Translations under genes and position numbers: made by a program
From: Bacillus sp. X1(2014)
GTDB lineage: Bacteria > Bacillota > Bacilli > Bacillales_B > DSM-18226
Reading direction: 5' to 3'
NCBI RefSeq assembly: GCF_007678255.1
Contig: NZ_VEED01000024.1
Span: 4,065 to 68,064, forward strand
DNA length: 64,000 nt
The notes under the pieces: generated by a model
Databases searched by the model: none
What the model saw: only the letters and a program-made list of their open reading frames with translations
Told to the model about the DNA's origin: nothing
Part shown: positions 44,401-54,813 of the stretch, piece by piece
Layout of the letters: each line of letters begins with the position of its first letter
How positions within the stretch are numbered: the first letter of the stretch is position 1

Positions 44401-45099
44401 TTATTTAACAGCTACTGATGAAGGATCAACTTTAACGCCAGGTCCCATTGTAGAAGCAACAGTTACGTTCTTCATGTAAGTACCTTTTGCAGCAGAAGGC
44501 TTCACTTTTAGCATAGTTTCAAATACAGTGTTGAAGTTTTCAACAAGCTTTTCGTTTTCGAAAGAAGCTTTACCGATTGGCACGTGGATGTTACCAGACT
44601 TGTCAACGCGGTATTCAACTTTACCTGCTTTAATTTCATTGATTGCACGAGTTACATCAAATGTAACTGTACCTGTTTTAGGGTTTGGCATTAAGCCTTT
44701 AGGTCCTAATACACGACCTAATTTACCAACTTCACCCATCATGTCAGGAGTTGCTACGATTACATCAAATTCAAACCAACCTTGTTGGATCTTGTTGATG
44801 TACTCAGCATCGCCTACATAATCAGCGCCAGCTGCTTCTGCTTCTTTTACTTTTTCCCCTTTAGCGAAAACTAGAACGCGTTGCGTTTTACCAGTTCCGT
44901 TAGGAAGTACAACTGCACCACGAATTTGTTGGTCAGCTTTCTTAGGGTCAACACCTAAACGGAATGCTACTTCAAGAGTTGCATCAAATTTAGCGAAGTT
45001 TGTTTGTTTTGCAAGATCAATTGCTTCAACAATTGGATATGCTTTTAGGCGATCTACAAGCTTTGAAGCTTCTAAATACTTCTTACCTTTTTTAGCCAT
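44401..45099 (-). CDS. rplA: 50S ribosomal protein L1
   Basis: L1 forms the mobile stalk at the E site. The 232-residue protein has two domains; diagnostic motifs are [21 protein letters not shown] and [20 protein letters not shown]. It follows rplK by 114 bases and ends 39 bases before the rplJ promoter's -10 box. Confidence 0.98.
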   Translation of the reverse strand: MAKKGKKYLEASKLVDRLKAYPIVEAIDLAKQTNFAKFDATLEVAFRLGVDPKKADQQIRGAVVLPNGTGKTQRVLVFAKGEKVKEAEAAGADYVGDAEYINKIQQGWFEFDVIVATPDMMGEVGKLGRVLGPKGLMPNPKTGTVTFDVTRAINEIKAGKVEYRVDKSGNIHVPIGKASFENEKLVENFNTVFETMLKVKPSAAKGTYMKNVTVASTMGPGVKVDPSSVAVK

Positions 45100-45213
45100 T
45101 TTAATTTCCTCCTAGATTGTGGTTTTAACGTTGAATAACTCCCACGAAAAAGGTTGCGAGTGTTTATAACGTCGCAACCCCTTCATTTTACAAAAAACAA
45201 TCAGTTACATGGA

Positions 45214-45639
45214 TTAGTCTTCGATGACGATACCCATGCTGCGAGCAGTACCTTCAACCATGCGCATTGCTGCTTCAACGCTAGCTGCGTTTAGGTCAGG
45301 CATTTTCTGTTCCGCAATCTCGCGTACTGTATTACGCTTAACTGTTGCTACTTTATTACGGTTAGGTTCACCAGAACCTGACTGGATTCCAGCTGCTACT
45401 TTCAAAAGAACGGCAGCAGGAGGAGTTTTCGTAATAAATGTAAATGAACGGTCTTCAAATACCGTAATTTCAACAGGGATGATCAAACCAGCTTGATCTG
45501 CTGTACGAGCGTTAAATTCTTTACAGAATCCCATGATGTTAACACCGGCTTGACCTAGTGCAGGACCAACTGGCGGCGCAGGGTTTGCTTTCCCAGCAGG
45601 AATTTGTAATTTAACGACTTTAATTACTTTTTTAGCCAC
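45214..45639 (-). CDS. rplK: 50S ribosomal protein L11
   Basis: L11 forms the GTPase-associated centre and is needed for RelA-type stringent signalling and thiopeptide action. GTG at 45639 is the chosen start ([20 protein letters not shown]), nine bases after GGAGG, giving the family's 141 residues; an earlier GTG lies within the binding site. Motifs [15 protein letters not shown] and TPPAAVLL are intact. Confidence 0.98.
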   Translation of the reverse strand: MAKKVIKVVKLQIPAGKANPAPPVGPALGQAGVNIMGFCKEFNARTADQAGLIIPVEITVFEDRSFTFITKTPPAAVLLKVAAGIQSGSGEPNRNKVATVKRNTVREIAEQKMPDLNAASVEAAMRMVEGTARSMGIVIED

Positions 45640-45777
45640 GAGACACACCTCCTTAAAGTCCGTGATGTGGTAATAGGGTCTTTAGGAACCCTCCCACTCA
45701 GGCATCTGTCTTTATCTATTGATCATAAAGAACTTGACATAAGTCTTGTCTCACATGGAGACATACTGACCTATGAA

Positions 45778-45806
45778 ATATTACCACTTTTTTAAAATGA
45801 TTTCAA
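45778..45806 (-). promoter_or_regulatory. Sigma-A promoter of rplK-rplA
   Basis: TTGAAA, a 17-base spacer and TAATAT face rplK, followed by a leader of about 130 bases with hairpins TGTCTC/GAGACA and AGGGT/ACCCT. Confidence 0.8.
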
Positions 45807-45817
45807 GTTTTTTTACA

Positions 45818-46351
45818 TTAAAGTTTTTCAATCTGAGTAAAATCAAGTTCTACAGGGGTATCACGGCCGAACATATTAACAAGAACCTTCAGCTTCGCCT
45901 TGTCTTTATCCATCTCTTCCACTGATCCTGTAAAGTTAGCAAATGGACCTTCTTTAACTCGAACCGTTTCGCCAATTTCATAATCAGCATCGACACGAGT
46001 TTCGGTAACACCCATTCGTTTTAGTATTACGACAACCTCTTCTGGTAGTAAGGGGGTTGGTTTAGAACCTGATCCTGATGATCCAACAAACCCTGTTACT
46101 CCAGGAGTATTCCGTACTACGTACCAAGAATCATCTGTCATCACAATTTCCACTAATACATAACCTGGGAACACTTTACGCTTTACTACTTTTTTCTTGC
46201 CGTTTTTTAGTTCGGTCTCTTCTTCTTCAGGGACAACTACTCGGAAAATCTTATCTTGCATCCCCATTGATTCAACCCGTTTTTCTAAATTTGCTTTTAC
46301 TTTATTTTCATAACCCGAGTAAGTATGTAATACATACCAATTTTTTTCCAT
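45818..46351 (-). CDS. nusG: Transcription elongation/pausing factor NusG
   Basis: NusG binds RNA polymerase and, in Bacillus, causes sequence-specific pausing. The 177-residue protein has the NGN domain (NWYVLHTYSGYENKVKANL) and the C-terminal KOW domain (VKEGPFANFTGSVEEMD). The start is fixed by homology, but the only good Shine-Dalgarno (GGGAGGG, 46374-46380) is 22 bases upstream, separated by a small hairpin. A dispersed repeat and a terminator separate it from secE. A weak TTAACA-16-TATGAC promoter may lie at about 46390-46420. Confidence 0.97.
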   Translation of the reverse strand: MEKNWYVLHTYSGYENKVKANLEKRVESMGMQDKIFRVVVPEEEETELKNGKKKVVKRKVFPGYVLVEIVMTDDSWYVVRNTPGVTGFVGSSGSGSKPTPLLPEEVVVILKRMGVTETRVDADYEIGETVRVKEGPFANFTGSVEEMDKDKAKLKVLVNMFGRDTPVELDFTQIEKL

Positions 46352-46425
46352 TTAAGAGGACTAGAACGTCCGTCCCTCCCTATTTATTAGTCATAGACTA
46401 TTTTTAGGCTCTGTTAATATTGCTT

Positions 46426-46553
46426 GTTGATTTCCGCTTCAGGCACGTGCGGTTCGCGGGCGGTCCGGGGAGCCTCCTCGGCGCTTAAGCGCCTGTGGGG
46501 TCTCCCCTGCCCCGTACTCCCGCAGGTGTCTCATGCCTTCCGCTCCAATTAAC
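46426..46553. repeat. Dispersed GC-rich palindromic repeat between secE and nusG
   Basis: A 128-bp element far richer in GC than its surroundings. Ends are inverted (TTTCCGCTTCAGGCAC... and ...ATGCCTTCCGCTCC-type) and the centre has a perfect GGCGCTTAAGCGCC palindrome (46480-46493). I recall near-identical elements at many sites in Bacillus-group genomes. No coding capacity. Confidence 0.85.
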
Positions 46554-46603
46554 ATAGTCGCATAATTAACAATGGGCTTTAAAATAGTATTTTTTAAACA
46601 AAT

Positions 46604-46625
46604 AAAAAACCCGTTATACGGGCTT
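46604..46625 (-). terminator. Terminator after secE
   Basis: AAGCCCG/CGGGTTT (one G-U pair, five-base loop) followed by a T-rich tail on the minus strand, 51 bases after the secE stop. Confidence 0.85.
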
Positions 46626-46676
46626 TTAGATAAAAATTCCTTTATTAATCACCATTATACCATGAAAGTTGATTTA

Positions 46677-46859
46677 TTATTCAAGAATTAAACGAATCAA
46701 TTTTGAAATCCCTAAATCAAGAACTGCAAAGAACGCTGCGAAAAAAACAACGGTCGTTAATACAGTAATCGTCGAGCGTGTTAGTTCTCCGCGTTTTGGC
46801 CAGCTAACTTTCCTCATCTCACGGAATATATCACTGAAGAACTTCGTTATGCGCTGCAT
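46677..46859 (-). CDS. secE: Preprotein translocase subunit SecE
   Basis: A 60-residue SecE with an amphipathic N-terminal helix (FFSDIFREMRKVSWPKRGEL, including the conserved KVSWPKR) and one C-terminal membrane segment. It clamps SecY. It follows rpmGB by 45 bases and probably shares its promoter. Confidence 0.97.
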   Translation of the reverse strand: MQRITKFFSDIFREMRKVSWPKRGELTRSTITVLTTVVFFAAFFAVLDLGISKLIRLILE

Positions 46860-46904
46860 GTTAAGTAACCCCCAAAATAAAATAACTATAAGAATATAGG
46901 ATGA

Positions 46905-47051
46905 CTATTTTGTTTCTCGATGAATGGTATGGGTGGTGCACGTTTTGCAGAATTTTTTCAATTCTAATCGCTCTGTTTGTGTCTGCTTGCTGATTGTCGA
47001 ATAGTTACGAGAACCGCAAACTGCACATGCAAGGATAACTTTTTTACTCAT
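46905..47051 (-). CDS. rpmGB: 50S ribosomal protein L33
   Basis: A 48-residue L33: [20 protein letters not shown] then [17 protein letters not shown]. The two CxxC pairs show the zinc-binding form. Position between sigH and secE matches B. subtilis rpmGB. Bacilli usually have other L33 paralogues, which lie outside this window. Confidence 0.95.
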   Translation of the reverse strand: MSKKVILACAVCGSRNYSTISKQTQTERLELKKFCKTCTTHTIHRETK

Positions 47052-47076
47052 CTTCGACACCTTTACCCAATTTTCT

Positions 47077-47119
47077 ATTATATCCTTAAAAATGTACCAT
47101 GTACCCTAATTATTGTCAA
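47077..47119 (-). promoter_or_regulatory. Promoter of rpmGB-secE
   Basis: TTGACA-17-TACATT (47119-47091) faces rpmGB; a perfect TATAAT (47082-47077) lies nearer the gene but has a weak -35. Either or both may be used. Confidence 0.6.
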
Positions 47120-47163
47120 TATCCCTTGAAAACGGTTCAAATTTATGCCATAAAGGTAGGTTA

Positions 47164-47814
47164 TTACAGTGAAAATTCACGAAGTTCGAGATATCGTTCC
47201 AACTTTCTTTTCACTCGCTGCAGAGCATTATCAATGGATTTCACATGACGATTCAGTTCTTCTGAAATTTCTTGATAGGATTGACCATCCAAGTAAAGGG
47301 CTAATACCTTTCTTTCTAAGTCACTTAATAATTCAGTCATTTTAAATTCAATATGGTCAAATTCTTCTTGATTAATGATTAGCTCCTCAGGGTCAAGTAC
47401 CTTTGCTCCTGACAAAACATCCATTAATGTTCGATCGGACTCCTCATCATAAATCGGCTTGTCCAAAGAGACATACGAATTTAACGGGATATGCTTTTGC
47501 CGTGTTGCGGTTTTAATGGCTGTTATAATTTGACGAGTAATGCACAGCTCGGCAAATGCCTTAAAGGAGGTCAGTTTGTCCTCTCTGAAGTCACGAATGG
47601 CTTTATACAAACCAATCATCCCTTCTTGGACAATATCTTCTTTATCAGCTCCAATTAAAAAATAGGACCTAGCTTTTGCACGTACAAAATTACGATACTT
47701 GTGAATTAAATAATCCAACGCTTCACTATCACCGTGGTGCACCAAATAAACAATTTCTTCATCTTCCATTATGAGGAACTGCTGGTTGACCTTTGTTCCG
47801 AAGTCCGTACTCAA
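47164..47814 (-). CDS. sigH: RNA polymerase sigma-H factor
   Basis: Sigma-H directs early stationary-phase and sporulation genes (spo0A, spo0F, ftsAZ, kinA in B. subtilis). The 216-residue protein has region 2 (RNFVRAKARSYFLIGADKED, IVQEGMIGLYKAIRDF) and region 4 (ERKVLALYLDGQSYQEISEELNRHVKS). TTG at 47814 is chosen because GGAGG lies nine bases upstream; the longer open frame has no homologous start. It follows rae1 as in B. subtilis. Confidence 0.96.
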   Translation of the reverse strand: MSTDFGTKVNQQFLIMEDEEIVYLVHHGDSEALDYLIHKYRNFVRAKARSYFLIGADKEDIVQEGMIGLYKAIRDFREDKLTSFKAFAELCITRQIITAIKTATRQKHIPLNSYVSLDKPIYDEESDRTLMDVLSGAKVLDPEELIINQEEFDHIEFKMTELLSDLERKVLALYLDGQSYQEISEELNRHVKSIDNALQRVKRKLERYLELREFSL

Positions 47815-47883
47815 AGTAGATCGCCTCCACCGAACAAGCATAGTTAGTAATAGTATACATGACAATTTTTTCAGTGTCCACGT

Positions 47884-48393
47884 TCACTTTTGACCTCTGC
47901 GCCACTTTTCAAAAATTTCTGCCATTTCATCACTCATATTTATTTTCGATACAGGTTTTTTTTCTTGAATCTTCTTCACTTTCTGTTCGATCCCTTTTTC
48001 AATGGAGGACATTTCAATGAGCAGCTCTCGAGCGGATTTCCTTAATGCCCCTTGTCCAAAGATAGCCCATTGCTCTGTAAAATCGGAGGTGGCAACATGT
48101 ATTTGCGTTCTCCGATTACTTAGGCTAATCGCCAATTTTTCTATCCGCTCATCTGCTGTTTCATTTTCTTTAGTAAAGATGACTTCTACTTGATGATTTT
48201 TATATTTCTTCTCTGTTCCTTGTACATAATAGGCATCAAAGACAACAATTACACGATATCCGGAATAGGCTTGATACTCCGCCATTCTTTCAACAAGACG
48301 ATCTCTTGCAGCTGGCAGATCTCGATCTTTTAACGCCCTAAGTTCCGGCCAGGCCCCAATAATGTTATATCCGTCGACAAGCAGGATATCCAT
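47884..48393 (-). CDS. rae1: Ribosome-dependent mRNA endonuclease Rae1 (YacP), NYN domain
   Basis: Rae1 cleaves certain mRNAs in the ribosomal A site in B. subtilis. The 169-residue protein is a PIN-like NYN domain with acidic residues in ILLVDGYNIIGAWPEL, VIVVFDAYYVQ and VATSDFTEQ, and a basic tail (KKIQEKKPVSK). It starts three bases after rlmB ends, so the two are cotranslated from one operon. Confidence 0.93.
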   Translation of the reverse strand: MDILLVDGYNIIGAWPELRALKDRDLPAARDRLVERMAEYQAYSGYRVIVVFDAYYVQGTEKKYKNHQVEVIFTKENETADERIEKLAISLSNRRTQIHVATSDFTEQWAIFGQGALRKSARELLIEMSSIEKGIEQKVKKIQEKKPVSKINMSDEMAEIFEKWRRGQK

Positions 48394-48396
48394 ATG

Positions 48397-49140
48397 TTAC
48401 CCCTCAAGCGGGTGTCGTTTTCGATATACCTCATACATGAGTAAAGATGCTGCAACAGAAGCATTTAACGAAGTAACTTTTCCGACCATTGGCAGGTGAA
48501 TAAGAAAATCACATTTATCACGGATTAATCTACCCATTCCTTTTCCTTCGCTGCCAATGACCAATCCAAGCGGCAAGGTCCCATCTAACCTGCGGTAGTC
48601 ATCTTTTCCTTTTGCATCTGTTCCAGCGATCCAAATGCCCCGTTCCTTTAATTCATCAATTGTTCTCGCCATATTTGTGACACGTACGACTGGAATATAC
48701 TCAATTGCACCTGTTGAGGCTTTAGCCACTGTTGCGGTTAAACCGACAGCTCTCCGTTTCGGTATAATGATGCCATGTGCCCCCACAGAATCCGCCGTTC
48801 TCATAATCGAACCGAGATTATGAGGATCTTCAATTTCATCAAGCAATAAAAAGAAAGGCGTTTCGTTTTTCTTTTCGGCAGCAGCAAACAAATTATCGAT
48901 CTCTGCATATTGATACGCAGCAACATAGGCCAGAACTCCTTGGTGGTTTTCACCGGAAATTTGATCAATTTTTTTCTTTGGCACAAATTGAACTATCACG
49001 TGTGCTTCTTTTGCTAACTGCGTAATTTGCTGCATTTGGCCGCGTTGTGATCCTTCAGCAATTAAGATTTTATTAATATCCCTTTCTGATTTCAACGCTT
49101 CAATAACTGGATTTTTGCCAACAATATATTCTTGTTCCAT
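48397..49140 (-). CDS. rlmB: 23S rRNA 2'-O-methyltransferase RlmB (SPOUT/TrmH family)
   Basis: The family methylates the 2'-hydroxyl of a guanosine in 23S rRNA (G2251 in E. coli). The 247-residue protein has the N-terminal substrate-binding domain (YIVGKNPVIEAL) and the SPOUT knot with EDPHNLGSIMRTADS, GLVIGSEGKGMG and VTSLNASVAASL. The ATG at 49140 matches the family start; an ATG eight codons upstream lies inside mrnC. Confidence 0.95.
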   Translation of the reverse strand: MEQEYIVGKNPVIEALKSERDINKILIAEGSQRGQMQQITQLAKEAHVIVQFVPKKKIDQISGENHQGVLAYVAAYQYAEIDNLFAAAEKKNETPFFLLLDEIEDPHNLGSIMRTADSVGAHGIIIPKRRAVGLTATVAKASTGAIEYIPVVRVTNMARTIDELKERGIWIAGTDAKGKDDYRRLDGTLPLGLVIGSEGKGMGRLIRDKCDFLIHLPMVGKVTSLNASVAASLLMYEVYRKRHPLEG

Positions 49141-49141
49141 C

Positions 49142-49561
49142 CTAGCGTTCCTCCTTTCTTTCATCTACATATCTAAATGCCAGATTAATCAGTTCTTCCA
49201 TCCGTTCTATTTTACCCGTTAAATATAAATAACCCATCAACGCTTCGAACGCTGTACTGTAATGATAGGTTTGGACATCTGTATTTTTAGGAACAGAGCC
49301 TGACTTTGCATTTCGACCGCGCATAATCACCGCTAATTCTTCCTCGTCGAGTAGATGATCATCCATCATTTGAAAAAGAATTTTGCATTGTGCCTTTGCT
49401 GAAACGTAAGTCGTTCCCGTCCGGTGTAAATGATTGGGTCTTACCTTCCCGCTATAGAGGAGGTGGCGCCTTACATACGTTTCATAAATGGCGTCCCCCA
49501 TATAAGCAAGGGCGAGACTATTCAATTGTTTGGCATCGACGGTATTTTCATATTCAAGCAT
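49142..49561 (-). CDS. mrnC: Mini-ribonuclease 3 (MrnC)
   Basis: Mini-III is an RNase III domain without a dsRNA-binding domain; it matures 23S rRNA in B. subtilis. The 139-residue protein has the signature [20 protein letters not shown] and the C-terminal [13 protein letters not shown] with the catalytic acidic residues. It starts three bases after the cysS stop. Confidence 0.95.
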   Translation of the reverse strand: MLEYENTVDAKQLNSLALAYMGDAIYETYVRRHLLYSGKVRPNHLHRTGTTYVSAKAQCKILFQMMDDHLLDEEELAVIMRGRNAKSGSVPKNTDVQTYHYSTAFEALMGYLYLTGKIERMEELINLAFRYVDERKEER

Positions 49562-49564
49562 GAA

Positions 49565-50962
49565 TTAGCCTCTTTTCCACCTTGTACCTTGCGGGGTATC
49601 TTCTAAAATAATATTCATTTCCTTGAGCTGATCTCGGATTTGGTCAGACAATTGGAAATTACGGTCTTTTCGGGCCTGGATTCGTTTTTCAATCAATGCA
49701 TCAATTTCTTCATCCAGCATTTCTTCTTTTTCAATCGTCAGTCCTAAAACATGTAACAAATCTTCAAACTGTTTAGTAAAGGCATCAATTACTGAAACTG
49801 ACGTATTTTTTTCTAAAAGATAATAATTTGCCAATTTCGAGAGGTCAAATAAGACTGAAATGGCTTTAGCTGTGTTGAAATCATCATCCATTGCCTCAAT
49901 AAACTGTTCCTGTGAGCTTGCAATTTTATCAAGCCATTCTTGATTATTATCAGTTAAATCTGTGCTTGCTTCTTTACGATGCTTTAAATTTTGATAGGAG
50001 GTAATCAAGCGTTCAAATGCTGCTTTTGTACTTTCCAGTAATTCCTCACTGTAATTAATCGGATTACGGTAATGAACTGATAACATGAAAAAGCGCAGCA
50101 CTTGTGGATTGTGTTTCTTGATAATGTCATGAACTAACACAAAGTTTCCAAGCGACTTTGACATTTTTTCATTGTCAATATTGATATAGCCGTTGTGCAT
50201 CCAGTAGCGGGAAAATAATTTTCCTGTTAGTGCCTCTGACTGAGCAATTTCATTTTCATGATGCGGGAAAGTTAAATCCTGCCCACCTGCATGAATATCA
50301 ATCGTTTCACCCAGATACTTTTTTGCCATCGCTGAGCACTCAATATGCCATCCAGGACGGCCAAGTCCCCATGGGCTTTCCCAGAAGATTTCCCCTTCCT
50401 TCGCCGCTTTCCAAAGGGCAAAATCTAAGTCATCTTGTTTCCTATCGCCAACTTCAATTCTTGCGCCTACCTGCAAATCATCAATCGATTGATGCGACAA
50501 TTTACCATAACCATCGAATTTTCTTGTCCGGAAATACACATCTCCAGCCGATTCATAAGCGAAACCTTTATCAATTAATTCACTAATAAATTCAATAATA
50601 ATGTCCATGTTCTCCATTACCCGTGGATGAACATCCGCTTTTTGGCAGCCTAATGCAGATACATCTTCAAAATAGGCATTGATAAACCGGTCAGCAATTG
50701 CTGGCACGTCTTCTCCTAATTGATTGGCAGCTCGGATTAATTTATCATCTACGTCGGTAAAATTGGAAACATATTTAACATCATAGCCGCGGTATTCTAA
50801 ATAACGTCGGACAGTATCAAAAACGATGGCCGGACGGGCATTACCAATATGAATATAATTATAGACAGTCGGACCGCAAACATACATTTTGACCTTTCCC
50901 TCTTCAAGCGGTACGAAGGTTTCTTTTTTACGTGTAAGTGTATTATAAAGTTGAATGGCCAT
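49565..50962 (-). CDS. cysS: Cysteinyl-tRNA synthetase
   Basis: CysRS charges tRNA-Cys. The 465-residue class I enzyme has the HIGH-type motif [12 protein letters not shown], zinc ligands ([21 protein letters not shown]) and KMSKSLGN. It overlaps the end of cysE by 20 bases and is controlled by the same upstream Cys T-box, linking its expression to uncharged tRNA-Cys. Confidence 0.98.
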   Translation of the reverse strand: MAIQLYNTLTRKKETFVPLEEGKVKMYVCGPTVYNYIHIGNARPAIVFDTVRRYLEYRGYDVKYVSNFTDVDDKLIRAANQLGEDVPAIADRFINAYFEDVSALGCQKADVHPRVMENMDIIIEFISELIDKGFAYESAGDVYFRTRKFDGYGKLSHQSIDDLQVGARIEVGDRKQDDLDFALWKAAKEGEIFWESPWGLGRPGWHIECSAMAKKYLGETIDIHAGGQDLTFPHHENEIAQSEALTGKLFSRYWMHNGYINIDNEKMSKSLGNFVLVHDIIKKHNPQVLRFFMLSVHYRNPINYSEELLESTKAAFERLITSYQNLKHRKEASTDLTDNNQEWLDKIASSQEQFIEAMDDDFNTAKAISVLFDLSKLANYYLLEKNTSVSVIDAFTKQFEDLLHVLGLTIEKEEMLDEEIDALIEKRIQARKDRNFQLSDQIRDQLKEMNIILEDTPQGTRWKRG

Positions 50963-51611
50963 TGACTTTTATCCTTTCTCCTTTTAATTCTTCGAGTTCA
51001 TACATTAATCTATCCAAGTCATTTTGCATTTCTCTTAAGCGGTCGGCAACAGGGTCTGGCAAGTCACAATGGTTTAAGTCTTTTGTGATTTTTCTTCCAT
51101 CTTGCATGACTACTCTACCTGGAATTCCTACTACTGTTGAGTTAGGAGGAACCTCTTTCAATACAACCGAGCCGCCGCCAATCTTGGAATTTTCTCCAAC
51201 TGTAATTGATCCAAGTACCTTAGCCCCAGTAGAAATTAGAACATTATCCTTAATCGTCGGATGCCTTTTTCCTTTTTCTTTCCCCGTTCCACCAAGTGTG
51301 ACTCCTTGATATATAGTTACATTATCCCCAATTTCACATGTTTCCCCAATAACAACACCCATACCATGATCAATAAAAAATCTTCTGCCTATTTTTGCCC
51401 CGGGATGGATCTCAATACCGGTAAAAAATCGGCTTACTTGCGAAATAACCCTGGCTAGAAAAAATAATTTTCGATTAAAGAGTGCATGGGCAATTCGGTG
51501 TGACCAAATGGCATGCAAGCCTGAATAGGTTAAGATGACTTCTAAATGGCTCCTTGCCGCAGGATCTTGCTCGAAAACAACCTCTACATCCTCCCTCAAC
51601 TTCTTGAACAT
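50943..51611 (-). CDS. cysE: Serine O-acetyltransferase CysE
   Basis: CysE acetylates serine, the first committed step of cysteine synthesis. The 222-residue protein has an N-terminal helical domain ([16 protein letters not shown]) and a left-handed beta-helix made of hexapeptide repeats with catalytic HGMGVVIGE. The open frame runs back into the T-box, but ATG 51611 has GGGGAG seven bases upstream and fits the family. It lies directly behind a cysteine T-box. Confidence 0.96.
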   Translation of the reverse strand: MFKKLREDVEVVFEQDPAARSHLEVILTYSGLHAIWSHRIAHALFNRKLFFLARVISQVSRFFTGIEIHPGAKIGRRFFIDHGMGVVIGETCEIGDNVTIYQGVTLGGTGKEKGKRHPTIKDNVLISTGAKVLGSITVGENSKIGGGSVVLKEVPPNSTVVGIPGRVVMQDGRKITKDLNHCDLPDPVADRLREMQNDLDRLMYELEELKGERIKVNGHSTL

Positions 51612-51652
51612 TACCATTCTCCCCTTATTGTTTGGTAAATAAAAATGTAAAT

Positions 51653-51900
51653 AAAAAACGCCTCTGTCATTACGACAGAGGCGCTTAACGCGCGGTTCCA
51701 CTCTGATTAGACCGGAAAGCTCGGATGGTAACAATAGCTCAAAACTTGGTCTCACTCTACCTGTTAACGGATCGGTTCCGCCCATCTCTACTTAGAGTTG
51801 ACTCTTTTCGAAACAGGGCTCAGAGGTGCATTTCAAAAAACGAGAGGCCTAAACCACTTTCAGCCGGTGATGGTTTTCTCTTTGAAGCGTCCTTTTTTTA
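51653..51900 (-). promoter_or_regulatory. T-box riboswitch with cysteine specifier, controlling cysE-cysS
   Basis: Reading the minus strand, Stem I elements (AGAGA, GGCTGAAA, GAAATGCACCTCTGAG) contain the specifier codon TGC at 51830-51828 followed by a purine, which calls for tRNA-Cys. Downstream are the T-box sequence GAGTGGAACCGCG (about 51705-51692) and a 10-bp terminator stem (CGCCTCTGTC/GACAGAGGCG, 51659-51683) with a T-run. Uncharged tRNA-Cys should stabilise the antiterminator and turn on cysE-cysS. Confidence 0.96.
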
Positions 51901-51969
51901 CTTATCCTCTTCTACACTTTAGTAACTATATAATTGTTTATTCTACTATATTACATTTCGGCTTTAATG

Positions 51970-53427
51970 TTAACTAATAATTTTATTAATTCTTGTTTGA
52001 ACTTTATTTTTACCTAATAGTTCAATTGCCTGTGGCAAGTCTGGTCCATGTGTTTGGCCTGTTACTGCAGCACGAATTGGCATAAATAGGTTTTTTCCCT
52101 TTTGACCGGTTGACTTTTGGACTGCTTTCATTGCAGCCTTTATTCCGTCAGCTCGGAAATGTTCTAACTGATCCAGTTCATGCGAAAATGCCTTTAACAC
52201 CTCTGGAACTGTTTCTCCTGCTAGAATTTCCTTCGCATCTTCTTCGTAGTCAGCTTCCTCTTTGAAGAACATGTCGGATAATTCCACGATTTCGGCACCA
52301 AAGCTCATTTTTTCCTGCAAGAGTTCAATTAGCCCTTGAACCCATTGATACTGTTCATCCGTTTGACTTTCACTTAAGCGGCCGGCTTTCACCAAGTGCG
52401 GTAAAGCCAGTTCAACTGCACGATCAATCTCAATCTTTTTCATGTATTGGTTATTCATCCACAGCAGTTTCTGCTTATCAAATAATGCTGGGGATTTAGA
52501 TAAGCGATTCGCATCAAATATCTCAATAAACTCATTCTTAGAGTATATTTCTTCTTCACCTGCCGGCGACCAGCCAAGGAGTGTAATAAAGTTAAATAAC
52601 GCTTCTGGGAGATACCCTAACTCTTCATATTGTTCAATAAACTGGATGATCGATTCATCGCGCTTACTTAACTTTTTACGGCTTTCATTGACAATCAATG
52701 TCATATGACCAAAAATTGGCGGCTCCCAGCCTAATGCTTCATAGACCATGAGTTGTTTAGGTGTGTTAGAAATATGATCATCGCCACGGAGCACGTGAGA
52801 GATTTTCATTAAATAATCATCAACCGTAACCGCAAAGTTATAAGTTGGGGTGCCATCCTTTTTAATGATGACCCAGTCGCCCATCCCTTCGGATTCAAAG
52901 GAAACGCTGCCCTTTACCATATCATCAAACGTATAGGTTTTCCCTTCAGGTACGATAATCCGAATACTTGGCTGGCGGCCTTCGCTTTCTAATTCACGGC
53001 GTTGTTCGTCTGTTAAATGGCGGCATTTACCCGAATAATGCGGTGTTTCGCCCCTTTCGGTCTGAGTTTCCCGCTCTGCTTCAATTTCAGCTTCGGTACA
53101 ATAACACTTATAAGCATGGCCTTCAGATAATAATTGGTTATAGTATGTTTCATAAATATCATTTCGTTCAGATTGGCGGTATGGACCGTATTCGCCGCCG
53201 ACATCAACACTCTCATCCCAATCCATGCCTAGCCATTTTAAATACTTTAACTGACTTTCTTCACCGCCGGCAATATTCCGTTTTTTATCGGTATCTTCAA
53301 TACGAATGATAAATTTTCCGCCCTGATTACGCGCAAATAAGTAATTAAATAATGCCGTACGAGCGTTTCCAATATGTAAATGTCCCGTTGGACTTGGCGC
53401 ATATCTTACACGAACTTCATTTGACAT
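51970..53427 (-). CDS. gltX: Glutamyl-tRNA synthetase (probably non-discriminating)
   Basis: GltX charges tRNA-Glu; Bacillus enzymes also mischarge tRNA-Gln for the amidotransferase route. The 485-residue class I enzyme has the HIGH motif [20 protein letters not shown] and the KMSKS-type KLSKRD. It lies upstream of the T-box cysE-cysS unit as in B. subtilis. The non-discriminating status is from family knowledge. Confidence 0.98.
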   Translation of the reverse strand: MSNEVRVRYAPSPTGHLHIGNARTALFNYLFARNQGGKFIIRIEDTDKKRNIAGGEESQLKYLKWLGMDWDESVDVGGEYGPYRQSERNDIYETYYNQLLSEGHAYKCYCTEAEIEAERETQTERGETPHYSGKCRHLTDEQRRELESEGRQPSIRIIVPEGKTYTFDDMVKGSVSFESEGMGDWVIIKKDGTPTYNFAVTVDDYLMKISHVLRGDDHISNTPKQLMVYEALGWEPPIFGHMTLIVNESRKKLSKRDESIIQFIEQYEELGYLPEALFNFITLLGWSPAGEEEIYSKNEFIEIFDANRLSKSPALFDKQKLLWMNNQYMKKIEIDRAVELALPHLVKAGRLSESQTDEQYQWVQGLIELLQEKMSFGAEIVELSDMFFKEEADYEEDAKEILAGETVPEVLKAFSHELDQLEHFRADGIKAAMKAVQKSTGQKGKNLFMPIRAAVTGQTHGPDLPQAIELLGKNKVQTRINKIIS

Positions 53428-53498
53428 ATCAATGCCTCCATAGTTTAGTTAATGGTTTCAACTGATTATTTTATCATTGTCTATGATTTCAAGAAAGA

Positions 53499-53981
53499 CT
53501 ATTCATGAACCTTTCTTAATAAAACAACGGCTTGAGAGGCGATTCCTTCTCCTCTGCCTGCGAAGCCCAATTTCTCCGTGGTTGTTGCCTTCACATTGAT
53601 TTGCTCAGGAGCTGCTTCTAGTAACTCAGCAATTCTCACGCGCATTTGCTCAATATAAGGTGCCATTTTCGGCTTCTGAGCTATGATTGTACAATCAGCA
53701 TTAACCAGCTCGTACCCCTTATTTTTCACCAATTGCCACACATGCTCCATTAACTTCGCGGAGTCAGCATCTTTAAAATTAGGATCGGTATCAGGAAAGT
53801 GTTTGCCAATATCACCTTCCCCAATCGCACCCAGACAAGCATCAGAAACTGTATGTAATAAAACATCTGCATCCGAATGACCCAATAAACCCATTTCATA
53901 AGGTATGTTAATTCCACCTATAATCAACGGACGCCCTTCTATTAGTTGATGCACATCAAACCCTTGACCAATTCGAAACAT
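53499..53981 (-). CDS. ispF: 2-C-methyl-D-erythritol 2,4-cyclodiphosphate synthase
   Basis: IspF makes the cyclic diphosphate in the MEP isoprenoid pathway. The 160-residue protein has metal ligands D8 and H10 in FDVHQL and the conserved [20 protein letters not shown] and [16 protein letters not shown] motifs. In B. subtilis it directly follows ispD; here a dispersed repeat sits between them. Confidence 0.98.
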   Translation of the reverse strand: MFRIGQGFDVHQLIEGRPLIIGGINIPYEMGLLGHSDADVLLHTVSDACLGAIGEGDIGKHFPDTDPNFKDADSAKLMEHVWQLVKNKGYELVNADCTIIAQKPKMAPYIEQMRVRIAELLEAAPEQINVKATTTEKLGFAGRGEGIASQAVVLLRKVHE

Positions 53982-54005
53982 CCTAAAAACTCCTTTTTCT
54001 CAATT

Positions 54006-54809
<804 letters not shown>

Positions 54810-54813
54810 TCAA

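Noticed and set aside
51612..51785. N-terminal extension of CysE
   Set aside because: The frame runs through the T-box terminator and antiterminator; homologues start at the FKKLRED segment.
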